Source of the DNA: Sphingobacterium sp.
Lineage (GTDB): Bacteria > Bacteroidota > Bacteroidia > Sphingobacteriales > Sphingobacteriaceae
Direction of reading: 5' to 3'
NCBI GenBank assembly: GCA_031286695.1
Contig: JAITTY010000006.1
Span: 186,001 to 250,000, forward strand
Length of the DNA: 64,000 nucleotides
The notes under the pieces were generated by a model. The model was given only the letters and a program-made list of their open reading frames with translations. It was not told the DNA's origin and did no database searches. Position 1 is the first letter of the stretch, and each line of letters starts with the position of its first letter. A program made the translations under genes and the position numbers. Positions 26,201 to 33,236 of this stretch are shown here, one piece after another.

Positions 26201-26409
26201 TGGGAGAGACTGGGGAGCAGGCGGCTCCACTTGGACGTGCTGTTATCGGCGGTTTATTTGCGTCGACTTTCGCAGCTCTTTTTATCCTACCACTGTTGTT
26301 TGTATGGATGAAAGAAAAATCCAACTATAATTCTGCCTCGCTTCTGCCTCATGAAGAACCGGTGAATGCAGAGATTATTATAGAAAACAATTCCTATATC
26401 GCAAATTAG
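23230..26409 (+). CDS. RND-family efflux pump inner-membrane subunit
   Basis: A 1059-aa RND transporter with twelve expected membrane helices and two large periplasmic loops. Conserved landmarks are the start SLVTAALKRPITTVI, IPIDIFPQLNSPTIYVIE, LMVLLFLRDWRSSLIV, LSGLALAIGILVDQATVTIES (TM4) and GMIMSTGVSVANAILIVSGAE (TM10). Drug-exporting members use a TM4 Asp pair and a TM10 Lys for proton relay. Here TM4 has Asp402-Gln403 and TM10 has Ala939 where AcrB has Lys940. Proton coupling may therefore work differently. It is the middle gene of TolC-RND-adaptor. Substrates are unknown. Confidence 0.95.
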   Translation: MSMSLVTAALKRPITTVIITLSLLLFSILSLFKIPIDIFPQLNSPTIYVIESYGGMSPQQMEGFFSSRMQDQFLYVNGIKNISAKNIQGLTLLKLSFYENTDMAEASAQVALQVNRAMKFFPPGALPPQVVRFDASSLPVGQLVLSSKTRSLKEIYDMASTLVRPMFSAVPGLSAPPPFGANSRTITVNVDPNKLRSYNLTADEIVMALSKFNVMSPSGNLHLDNTMYVTTINSLIKNVSDFANIPILTKNGIPIYVKDVARVSDGSDITVSYALINGRRSVYIPAVKTADASTWAVVRNLKAKLPEIQNLLPEDVKVSYEFDQSVAVMNSVQSLLHEGGLGALLTGLMVLLFLRDWRSSLIVIITIPVSILLGVLLLKIFGQTINIMTLSGLALAIGILVDQATVTIESIHQHQEKGTAKRKAIYRACQEIAVPLLLILFCILAVFAPSFMMEGIPRAMFLPLSLSIGLTMIASYFMAQTLVPILANWLLRDHHLGHAQSDSPSFFDRIKKRYRVILHRSMRHKGKVVLGYLFCTLAISALAFLYIGKDMMPKVNNGQFQLRIKEPDGTRLERTEESVKQVLQLIDSTVNHQVAISSAYVGLVPSSYGVSNLYVFNTGTHEAVIQVNLNADYHVNMDELKDVLRHNIQYKMPRLRFNFEPIDMTEKIMSQGAATPIEVRIAGKKIDEMKSYADKVVSALHKIDYLRDVQIAQPLKLPTIAIAIDRLKASQLGLQMDDIARSVTASTSSSRFTQKIQWLDENNTYTYQVQVQVPEYVMNTMDELREIPLVKGQLTPTLGDIASFNTQYMPGEYDRQGPRRYLTVMANIHQKDLGTATADVQKAIRSLAAPPRGVIVEMKGMSTLLLETMSSLQIGLLCAVVVIFLLLAANYQSAKLSLTALVTIPAVILGALLMLLVTGSTLNLQSYMGMIMSTGVSVANAILIVSGAENLRIDLRNARTAAFASAATRLRPILMTSMAMIAGMIPMAMGMGETGEQAAPLGRAVIGGLFASTFAALFILPLLFVWMKEKSNYNSASLLPHEEPVNAEIIIENNSYIAN

Positions 26410-26490
26410 TTATTAAGTGTCGTAAGCTTAAATTCGATTTTACGTTAGGCTGGAGATTAAAATTTTTAGAAAAAATATGCCATCGTTAGG

Positions 26491-27597
26491 ATGGGAAAAT
26501 CATTACATATGAAAAAATTGTGCTATGTGTTCATGTCGATAAGTTTGCTGACCGCCTGCGGAAGCACGGAGAGGCCTATTGACCTTACGCCAAAACAACC
26601 GGGGAAGACGGCAGCTCATGAAGTTGCGGTATTGCAGGAAAAGGTGATGTCAAGCAGCGTGAGATTGCCTGGGAAGCTTAAACCATATAATGAAGTAAAT
26701 ATTTATGCAAAGATGAATAGTTTTGTCAAGCATATCCATGTAGACCGTGGTACAATTGTCAAGAAAGGCCAATTGTTAATCCAATTGGAAGCACCTGAAA
26801 TGCTAGCGGCGGTACAGGCCGCACGTTCGCGTTATGTACAGGCGCAAGAAACGGCTTCCGCAAGCAAAGATAAATATCGGCGGCTTAAAAATGCCGCCCA
26901 GGAAGAAGGTGCCGTCTCACCTTTGGATTTGGATAATGCACTGTCCAAGATGAAAGCCGATGAAGCCGTTGCTATGTCTGAAAAGGCCAACGTAGAGGAG
27001 GTTGAGATGATGCAGTCTTATTTGGATATTAAAGCTCCTTTTAATGGTATTATTGTGCAACGTAATGTTTCGGAAGGTGCATTGGTAGGTCCAGGAAAAG
27101 GCAACGACCAACCTTTACTTATTCTGCAGGATCTTAATCGATTAAGATTGGAAGTGCAAATTCCGGAGACCTATGTGGACAAAGTTGATTTGTCTAAAAA
27201 AGTTGCTTATCGTTTCAATAATAAACCGAATAAGATATTTGAAGGGATGATCGCTCGGTCGGCCAATTCGCTAGGGGCCATGCAGTCTGAAGCAATTGAG
27301 GTCGATGTTCCCAATGCGGATAATTTGCTGAAACCTGGTTTATATTGTGAGGTTGATATTCCACTTTCTGCTGGGGCTAGTTCTTTGCTGGTGCCATCCA
27401 ATAGTATTGTTCGTTCGACGGAAAGGCAATATGTTATTCAAGTCATCAATGGAAAAGCTCATTTTGTGGATGTCAAAGAGGGGGTGTCTACGCATGATTC
27501 AACGGAGATTTTTGGTCAATTGAATATAAACGACCGGATTCTGCTGCATGCAAATGATGAAATTAAGGAAGGGGTGGCACTTTCTTTGGAAAAATAA
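26491..27597 (+). CDS. RND periplasmic adaptor (HlyD/MFP family) lipoprotein
   Basis: The 368-aa protein has a lipobox signal (ISLLTACGS) and a biotinyl-lipoyl-like hairpin (VNIYAKMNSFVKHIHVDRGTIVKKGQLLIQLE). A coiled-coil hairpin follows (MLAAVQAARSRYVQAQETASASKDKYRRL), then a beta barrel (LDIKAPFNGIIVQRNVSEGALVGPG) and a membrane-proximal domain (YCEVDIPL, SLLVPSNSIVRSTERQYV). It bridges the RND pump and TolC duct in the periplasm. The gap to the pump gene is 81 bp. An ATG at 26509 (MKKLCYVFM) is an equally likely start with a more standard signal peptide. A terminator follows. Confidence 0.92.
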   Translation: MGKSLHMKKLCYVFMSISLLTACGSTERPIDLTPKQPGKTAAHEVAVLQEKVMSSSVRLPGKLKPYNEVNIYAKMNSFVKHIHVDRGTIVKKGQLLIQLEAPEMLAAVQAARSRYVQAQETASASKDKYRRLKNAAQEEGAVSPLDLDNALSKMKADEAVAMSEKANVEEVEMMQSYLDIKAPFNGIIVQRNVSEGALVGPGKGNDQPLLILQDLNRLRLEVQIPETYVDKVDLSKKVAYRFNNKPNKIFEGMIARSANSLGAMQSEAIEVDVPNADNLLKPGLYCEVDIPLSAGASSLLVPSNSIVRSTERQYVIQVINGKAHFVDVKEGVSTHDSTEIFGQLNINDRILLHANDEIKEGVALSLEK

Positions 27598-27612
27598 GAA
27601 GAGGTCATAAAA

Positions 27613-27650
27613 CAATGGGGGCGGTTTGTACTGTCCCCATTGCTTATTGA
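27613..27650. terminator. Terminator of the efflux operon
   Basis: CAATGGGGGCGG (27613-27624) pairs with CTGTCCCCATTG (27631-27642) around TTTGTA, with two G-T pairs, then CTTATTGATTCTT. It lies 16 bases after the adaptor stop and just before the convergent 93-aa gene, so it may act in both directions. Confidence 0.75.
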
Positions 27651-27653
27651 TTC

Positions 27654-27935
27654 TTAGTTGTTATGATTTAATATGTCATAAAGACTTTTAATCAGAAGCC
27701 GTATTTGGCTGTTGTTGTGATCCGAAAATGAAAACTCATCGGCAAAACGGTTTGCTCCTCTTATAAATTCTCGTAATTCTTGTTCATTGTCCATCGCGGA
27801 TGCGGTTGAAAATTTACTTTTATAAGGGAGAACATAGTTTAAAAACGCCCCAACCGGAGGGTTGAGTGATGCTTCCTGTTCTAGTATCGTCAAGAGTTGC
27901 AGATAATAATTTTTTATGTGTTCGATATTTACCAT
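27654..27935 (-). CDS. Small helical protein, candidate immunity protein
   Basis: The 93-aa protein is predicted to be all-helical and acidic, with no signal sequence (MVNIEHIKNYYLQLLTIL; ELREFIRGANRFADEFSF; QIRLLIKSLYDIL). I do not recognise a named family. It overlaps the end of the toxin-like lipoprotein gene by 7 bp, which implies translational coupling. A small cytosolic protein encoded directly after a toxin-like C-terminal domain is the classical immunity position. If the toxin-like domain acts outside or in the periplasm of the producer, a cytosolic immunity protein would protect against re-entry. This role is inferred from context only. Confidence 0.65.
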   Translation of the reverse strand: MVNIEHIKNYYLQLLTILEQEASLNPPVGAFLNYVLPYKSKFSTASAMDNEQELREFIRGANRFADEFSFSDHNNSQIRLLIKSLYDILNHNN

Positions 27936-28696
27936 GGTAAAGGAATTTCTTGTACTAATTTCTTAAAGGCGTCATCTCTGACCGTTGCGGGTATGAACAA
28001 TTGAATTGCTTTACCCGGAAGGTGTGGATTAATGACACCTGCGGCAATAGGCTGTCTTGCTGTGGTACCTTGCCATACTTTTAAGGTTTGTGTTTGCGTT
28101 ACTTCATAACGGTAAAATTTACTGAAATTGTTCCATGCTGGTTGAACGGCAGTACCGCCGATTACGTCGCCAACGGACTTCGGTATATCTTTTGTCCAGT
28201 AACCACCGGCAGGATTTCCTCCGGTGACACGATATATTTTTGTACCCGCTGGTAGTTCTATTGCTGTCGCATCGACAAAATTGGCTGCCTCAACGGCAGG
28301 TAAATCTAAATCTGGGTTATTCCAGGGACTTATTTTTCCACTGGATAAGCCATTCGGTACATAATCAGATTTCTCTATGCCAGGGATATTGTTCCAGTCT
28401 TCGATATATACCCTTTGGTGGTAAATGCTTTGTGCAGTTTCTAGGTTATTCATCAAAGCAGCTTTATCCTTCGATTTGGAAAATGCCTCTTTGAGTTTGG
28501 TCTGATCCAAGCCCTTTGCTATCCAGTTATTTAATTTGGCTTTGGTTCCTGTTCCCAAAGATTTTTCAAGGTCATCCATCCAACTGGTCGAATTTTCAAT
28601 TTCATTGATTGAATCGTCATCCGAGGAACAATTAACAACAAGTTGGCTTGTTAAGATTAATAGAATCAACAGCAGTGTTTGTGTAAATCTAGTCAT
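27929..28696 (-). CDS. Lipoprotein with polymorphic-toxin-like C-terminal domain
   Basis: A 255-aa protein with a hydrophobic signal and a candidate lipobox ending at Cys23 (SQLVVNCSSDDD); Asn before Cys is unusual. Residues about 40-110 are helical and resemble the linker found before C-terminal toxins of Rhs-type proteins (WMDDLEKSLGTGTKAKLNNWI, WNNIPGIEKSDYV). Residues about 135-255 (LPAGTKIYRVTGG, GGYWTKDIP, LKVWQGTTARQPIA, LPGKAIQLFIP) resemble a domain I recall from Bacteroidota toxin C-termini, perhaps ADP-ribosyltransferase-like with IYR as the first motif. The family assignment is from memory and tentative. The overlapping 93-aa gene fits an immunity partner. Confidence 0.75.
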   Translation of the reverse strand: MTRFTQTLLLILLILTSQLVVNCSSDDDSINEIENSTSWMDDLEKSLGTGTKAKLNNWIAKGLDQTKLKEAFSKSKDKAALMNNLETAQSIYHQRVYIEDWNNIPGIEKSDYVPNGLSSGKISPWNNPDLDLPAVEAANFVDATAIELPAGTKIYRVTGGNPAGGYWTKDIPKSVGDVIGGTAVQPAWNNFSKFYRYEVTQTQTLKVWQGTTARQPIAAGVINPHLPGKAIQLFIPATVRDDAFKKLVQEIPLPW

Positions 28697-29049
28697 GATT
28701 GGTTTACGTTGTTTAGTATAAAATTAAATGCAATGAATAAACGAGTTAACGCTATTTCGGAACAATTGTTTTGGTAAAAACTAATTTTATGTTAAATAAT
28801 TATTTTTACAGAAATACTTTTGTGTATTAATATGTTTTTTATTTGTGAAATTAGATAATTGTTAAAATTTATGCAAACTGTTTTTAATAAACTGCTGAAT
28901 TTAAAGAGAAAGGTAATTTTGTTGATTATAGGGGCTTGATGGGGTCAAATAGACAATGCCAGCTTATTCTTGGGTGGGATTTTGCTTGTATATGAGTTAG
29001 TTGACCATTCTATCCGATAGATTTGGATAGAATGGGGGATTCCAGAGCC
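28697..29049. other. Gene-free spacer of 353 bp
   Basis: No supported gene. The half next to the toxin-like gene is very AT-rich and should hold its promoter. A hairpin with 11-bp arms (29005-29035) lies 15 bp downstream of the HPP gene. Confidence 0.6.
29005..29035 (-). terminator. Hairpin downstream of HPP gene
   Basis: CCATTCTATCC (29005-29015) and GGATAGAATGG (29025-29035) form a perfect 11-bp stem with a 9-base loop, 15 bp past the HPP stop on its strand. No T-tract follows on the minus strand, so it may be a terminator needing other factors or an RNA 3' end stabiliser. Confidence 0.5.
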
Positions 29050-29670
29050 TTATAGGTTTGATGGACTCTTGGTTCTGTCAAAACGGGTTTTTAAATGCTG
29101 CCTTCTTGAACGGCGCAAACGTGATTTCTTCACGGGATAATGTCTATTTTTGGTGATATTGTTAAAGATTAGCGCCACAAGGAATAAAATTAAGCAGCCC
29201 GATAGTACTGGACTTAATACATACCAGTACCCCATTGAAGAGATTTTTGTCCCACTACTGACGGCAATAAGTGCTGTCGCTCCACCAGGAGGGTGCAGCG
29301 TGCGCGTGTGCTGCATACAAACGATCGATAATGCAACAGCAAAGGGAGCGGTCAGCCAGATAATATCGGGAAGGAGCTGTGCAACGGTAACCCCGGCGAT
29401 TGCAGAAACAACGTGGCCGCCGATTAAATTGCGTGGCTGTGCAAGTGGACTTTGTATGGCACCATAAACCAAAACCGAGGAAGCTCCGAAAGAGCCTATC
29501 AAAAAGATATTTTCCAGCGAAGGTAAATGAAGTGATTGGATATAGGCGATAATAAATATCCCAACAAATGCACCAATAAATGACCAAAAATGTTCCCAAG
29601 GATCGACTAATGTCTCTCTATAGATCACATATCTATAGATCCGTAATTGTCTGTGAAGATGCTGTTTCAT
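29050..29670 (-). CDS. HPP-family integral membrane protein
   Basis: The 206-aa protein has four or five membrane helices and the family signature RTLHPPGGATALIAV, which contains the HPP motif. Other conserved parts are LIGSFGASSVLVYGAIQSPLAQPRNLIGGHVVSA and WEHFWSFIGAFVGIFII. HPP proteins are proposed transporters; the plant and cyanobacterial members transport nitrite. A basic tail (RRSRRQHLKTRF) follows. The ATG at 29670 was chosen because an extension to 29787 adds an unrelated hydrophilic stretch. Alone in its transcription unit. Confidence 0.9.
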   Translation of the reverse strand: MKQHLHRQLRIYRYVIYRETLVDPWEHFWSFIGAFVGIFIIAYIQSLHLPSLENIFLIGSFGASSVLVYGAIQSPLAQPRNLIGGHVVSAIAGVTVAQLLPDIIWLTAPFAVALSIVCMQHTRTLHPPGGATALIAVSSGTKISSMGYWYVLSPVLSGCLILFLVALIFNNITKNRHYPVKKSRLRRSRRQHLKTRFDRTKSPSNL

Positions 29671-30082
29671 TTTATTTGCAAATATATATAGACCAAGGGC
29701 TTTAAACTTTGCGCATTCTATCTTGATTTTTGAAGAATTTATAACATTCGATTTCTTATGCTGGATGTCACGATACTTTGGCAGCAAAGTCCATCGAAAT
29801 GATGTCTAAGGAATGCCCCATTTTTATAGACTCATGGTAGTTACAACGCTTTTGTCTCTTGTTCAGATCGAAAAATTTACCGAGCAAAAGTACACTAAAA
29901 TAATAAAATCTATCTCTTGTAATTTAAAATCTCCCTTTTGATACCGCTAGTTTTAACGTATACTCTTTTCTGGTCCAATAGAATTGGTTGTTGGTTTTCG
30001 ATACGACCAATGCAACTTACAATTTTGTAAGTTGTTCCAGTCTCCGGAAAAACACATTAGTTTTGTTCAAAAATTATACCCT
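29671..30082. other. Gene-free divergent spacer of 412 bp
   Basis: Carries the promoters of the divergent HPP and VOC genes. The one strong feature is the 22-bp palindrome at 30013-30034. No small gene is supported. Confidence 0.6.
30013..30034. promoter_or_regulatory. 22-bp palindrome, putative HxlR operator
   Basis: CAACTTACAA and TTGTAAGTTG are perfect 10-bp arms separated by TT, 48 bp upstream of the VOC start. HxlR-family regulators such as YodB bind sites with an ACTTAC/GTAAGT core. The HxlR gene lies directly after the VOC gene, convergent. Control of the VOC gene by that regulator is inferred. Confidence 0.6.
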
Positions 30083-30541
30083 ATGGAATTGAAAGATAAT
30101 ATTGTGGGTTTTCACCACCTATCGATTAAGGCTCAGGATTTTGATAAGACGATTGGCTTTTATGGAAATCTTGGTTTTATTGTCGTGCATGAATGGTCGC
30201 TACCCGAGTTCAATTTAGAACGCTGTGCCATGCTTTTTAATGCCTCTATAGGCTATTATTTGGAAATTTGTGATAAAAATGCTGCTATTCCAACGCAGGG
30301 AAGAAGGCGTAAAGAAGGAGAGGAATATGTCGAGAATGCGCTACTTCATCTGTGTTTTGCGGTAGAAGATGCCGAAGATGCCCGAATACAGGCTATCGCC
30401 CATGGTGCAGAGGACCTGAGTGCCGGTGTTTTCGAACTCAGGCTCAGTCAAGGTAAAAAAGATGTTTTTGTACGAAACAGCCTCGTTTATAGTCCAAATG
30501 GAGAGGTGATTGAATTTTTGGAGCAGGTTGATTTTAATTAA
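30083..30541 (+). CDS. VOC/glyoxalase-fold protein
   Basis: The 152-aa protein has two VOC halves: VGFHHLSIKAQDFDKTIGFYGNLGF with His as a likely metal ligand in GFHHLS, and LLHLCFAVEDAEDARIQAIAHGAE, ending GEVIEFLEQ with a Glu in the usual metal position. The ATG at 30083 places GFHHLS near the N-terminus, as is normal. Its stop overlaps the HxlR gene tail-to-tail by 4 bp. Paired VOC/HxlR genes often form a response to electrophiles such as quinones or aldehydes; the substrate here is unknown. It is distinct from the VOC protein at 20329. Confidence 0.88.
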   Translation: MELKDNIVGFHHLSIKAQDFDKTIGFYGNLGFIVVHEWSLPEFNLERCAMLFNASIGYYLEICDKNAAIPTQGRRRKEGEEYVENALLHLCFAVEDAEDARIQAIAHGAEDLSAGVFELRLSQGKKDVFVRNSLVYSPNGEVIEFLEQVDFN

Positions 30542-30876
30542 GGATGGTCGTTATTAAACTCAGAAAGCGCTGCCAATAGGGGTTTTAGCTGATGACTTTT
30601 GTCGGTCAGTGAATAGACAGATGCTGTTTTACTTCGATCTTTTTGAATGAGTCCATCCAGCTGTAATTCTTTCAATTGTTTCGCAAGTGTACGATCGCTT
30701 ACTTGGGGCAGAAGAATTTTGAATTCCGAATAGTTTGTGTCCTGCTCGAGGAGTTTGAATAGAATCGAAAGTTTCCATCGACCACTGAATAATGCCAACG
30801 TTCTTGAGGCATTACAGAACTGTTTTAATGTTTTTTCATTGATTGCATTCGTCGAATTTTCTTTGCGGTCTGTCAT
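30538..30876 (-). CDS. HxlR-family transcriptional regulator
   Basis: A 112-aa winged-helix protein with the HxlR signature ALFSGRWKLSILFKLLE, a recognition region (YSEFKILLPQVSDRTLAKQLKELQLDGLIQKD) and a wing (SVYSLTDKSHQLKPLL). Cys21 (KQFCNAS) lies just before the HTH, where redox-sensing Cys residues sit in YodB-like members. It is convergent with the VOC gene at 30083. The palindrome at 30013-30034 upstream of that VOC gene is a likely target. The protein is short, as usual for this family. Confidence 0.9.
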   Translation of the reverse strand: MTDRKENSTNAINEKTLKQFCNASRTLALFSGRWKLSILFKLLEQDTNYSEFKILLPQVSDRTLAKQLKELQLDGLIQKDRSKTASVYSLTDKSHQLKPLLAALSEFNNDHP

Positions 30877-30944
30877 AGCTACTAATATCGAAAAAAATTG
30901 GATGAGTCACCAAGATATTATTTATGGATAACACGCATGGTATG

Positions 30945-32108
30945 CTATGCTATGGTTTGAAGTTGAATTGCTTTCTTCTTTTGGCTTTTTGCCGGTTTCT
31001 TCTTCTTTCTTTTGTTCAGCCATATCCATATCCCTGTGATGGGGAGAGACGCAGCAAGTGTAACGGCTAAGAATGTAATAATTTTAGAGGGTAGTCCAAA
31101 TATCGATCCCATATGGATGGATTTCATCATACGTTGAACCTGCTGTGCCAATGGTAACTTTTCTAAAGGGTTATTTTTAAGTAACTGTCCGGATTTGCTG
31201 TCAAAGAATGCCTGGTTGATCTGTAAAGTTGCATTTGAAAAGTTTTCCTTGGTTAGCGCAAAAGCTAAATCCTTCTTTTCAGGAAATGTGATAATTATAT
31301 TTCCCGAGGTAGGGTATAGGCTGTTTAACTGCTGATAGATTGTATCCAGCACAAGGTAATCTGAAAAAGCCAGTTTGTTGGCGTTGCTGATCTTCTCTTT
31401 TGTTGATTTTTGGGTTGAACCCAATACTTTATAGAATTGTTTATTGTACCAATCGAAACTCCAGGTCAATCCTGTTAAGGTAAAAATAATTAAAAACAAA
31501 GATGCGTAGAAACCGCCGACTGCGTGAAAATCCCAGACCTTTCTTTTGAGAGAGGTTGCCATTTTCATCGTTACACGTTGTCTGAGCATGGATTTATTTT
31601 TGGGCCACCAAAGATAAATTCCACTTAATGCAAGAAAAAGAGCTGCCAGGGCTGAAATTCCAGTGATGGTAGTTCCGATTTTATCGATGAGCAGAAAACG
31701 ATGGATATCCAGCGTCTTTTGAAAAAAGCGGTCACTCTGCCGGCCTTTGGATAATATTTCTCCGGTATAGGGATTGATATAGGCATACCAATATCCACCC
31801 TTCTTTTGTCCATATTGTATACGAATGCTTCGAGAAGAGTCAGCTGGAATTTCTAAGCGAAATAGTTTTTTATCAGGGAAGATAGTCTCAGCTTTCTGTG
31901 AAATATGGGCGAGGGAAAGACGATTGTTTTGAACGGTTACTTTTTGTTCTTTTGGCCAAAGCAACGGTGCGAGCTCTTTTTCAAAACTCAATAACATTCC
32001 TGTAACGCAAACAGCAAAAAAGATTACACCAAATAATAAGCCCAAATAAAGGTGGAGTTTTCCAAGTATATTTTTTAGAATATTTTGTTTAGCTCTTTTA
32101 TTTGTCAT
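30945..32108 (-). CDS. PepSY-associated TM protein (iron-uptake reductase-like)
   Basis: The 387-aa protein has four membrane helices: LYLGLLFGVIFFAVCVTGMLLSF; ISALAALFLALSGIYLWWP; FYASLFLIIFTLTGLTWSF; and IITFLAVTLAASLPITGIWIWL. Conserved His residues fall near them (LGKLHLYLGLL, LDIHRFLL, WDFHAVGGFY, KSIHMGSIFG). A periplasmic PepSY-like part (YAYINPYTGEILSKGR) lies between. Relatives such as PiuB/FoxB act in siderophore iron release, often beside TonB receptors; none is adjacent here. The ATG at 32108 is preferred to the extension to 32150. The Lys-rich tail is cytoplasmic. Confidence 0.9.
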   Translation of the reverse strand: MTNKRAKQNILKNILGKLHLYLGLLFGVIFFAVCVTGMLLSFEKELAPLLWPKEQKVTVQNNRLSLAHISQKAETIFPDKKLFRLEIPADSSRSIRIQYGQKKGGYWYAYINPYTGEILSKGRQSDRFFQKTLDIHRFLLIDKIGTTITGISALAALFLALSGIYLWWPKNKSMLRQRVTMKMATSLKRKVWDFHAVGGFYASLFLIIFTLTGLTWSFDWYNKQFYKVLGSTQKSTKEKISNANKLAFSDYLVLDTIYQQLNSLYPTSGNIIITFPEKKDLAFALTKENFSNATLQINQAFFDSKSGQLLKNNPLEKLPLAQQVQRMMKSIHMGSIFGLPSKIITFLAVTLAASLPITGIWIWLNKRKKKKPAKSQKKKAIQLQTIA

Positions 32109-32403
32109 AGATGCGCTGTCAATAGGATGAACAGCGCAAAAATACAGCATTATTAGTAATTATTCTAAATAAACGAAAAAAGTTTCGTCAGGACATTGAT
32201 TATCCCAATCACCCATCATAATACTCTTCTGCTTTTCTGTCTAGGAGTACATCTTTGACTACACGAATGGCGACATTCTCTAAGTTGACGTTAACAAGGA
32301 AAGGAGGAACATTAACAGAAAACTTCCATCGGTCATGTAAACATACCCACCTCGATAGAGGAGGATAAAATATCAAGGGGGATGAATATGATAAGAGTGG
32401 TGA

Positions 32404-32979
32404 TTAATCAAGCTGTATATACATATGATAATATTCGCCACCTACAAAAGGTGTTTTTTGACCAAGTTTGAAGCCAATTCTTTCGTAGAGTTTTTGTGCA
32501 TTGGGATTCTTTAAATCAACAAGTAGGCCGACTTTTTTAAAACCACTTTGCTTGGCATGTGCGATCGCGTAGTGCAAAAGTTCTGTTCCGATACCTTTGC
32601 CTCGAGCAATGGGAGCTACAGCAATAGAATCTATATAAAATTCGTCTCCAGCAGTTTCGGCCTCTGGAATCATCGTATTATTGTATTGCTCCATTATATG
32701 ATTTAAAATAGGTTGTCTTAATTCAACAAAGCGATCACCATCGTAGCCTGTTAATGAACCCGCAATATGTCCATTGTCGTCAATTGCGACAAAAGTGTTT
32801 TCATAACTATAGAGATTCCCTTTTTGCTTGAAGAGCTGTGTTAGAAAATGTATTGCCTCTTTTCTATCTTCTTTTTGGATAAAGCGGAAGATAATATCGC
32901 CCATAGCCTGGAGCATAATTTCAGGTACGATTTGTGAATCACTTGCTTGTGCTTTTCGAATTTTAGTGTGTATGTCCAT
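32404..32979 (-). CDS. GNAT family N-acetyltransferase
   Basis: The 191-aa protein starts MDIHTKIRKAQASDSQIVPEI and shows the GNAT core: the strand FVAIDDNGHIAGSLTGYDGD, FYIDSIAVAPIARGKGIGTELLHYAIAHAK with the acetyl-CoA loop RGKGIG, and LVDLKNPNAQKLYERIGFKLG. The ATG at 32979 is chosen because an extension to 33060 adds a Ser/Phe-rich tail outside the fold. Substrate unknown. It is leftward, 295 bp from the PepSY gene; that spacer has no clear gene. Confidence 0.9.
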   Translation of the reverse strand: MDIHTKIRKAQASDSQIVPEIMLQAMGDIIFRFIQKEDRKEAIHFLTQLFKQKGNLYSYENTFVAIDDNGHIAGSLTGYDGDRFVELRQPILNHIMEQYNNTMIPEAETAGDEFYIDSIAVAPIARGKGIGTELLHYAIAHAKQSGFKKVGLLVDLKNPNAQKLYERIGFKLGQKTPFVGGEYYHMYIQLD

Positions 32980-33236
32980 GATTTGAAGAATAAAAAACGA
33001 AGTTAAGAAACTTGATCGATTTTCATTTAAGCACTTTTGATTGGATTTTTTTCGTTGCAATCATGCGCTAGCGAATAGTACCTAGCCAGTAAAGAGTATA
33101 TAGGACGGATATTTGCTTAGTGCGCTCGAATATTGATCTGCTTATATTTGTAACACATTTCTTATTATTTTTGAACTGTGCTGTTATCGGTTGAAGAACT
33201 GTCGACAGCTCTTTTTCGGATTAAAAACAAATTATA

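Noticed and set aside
32209..32395. Open minus-strand frame of about 60 codons between GNAT and PepSY genes, ending DVLLDRKAEEYYDG
   Set aside because: The ending looks protein-like, but there is no ATG, no clear start and no recognisable family. It could be a gene remnant but is not supported.
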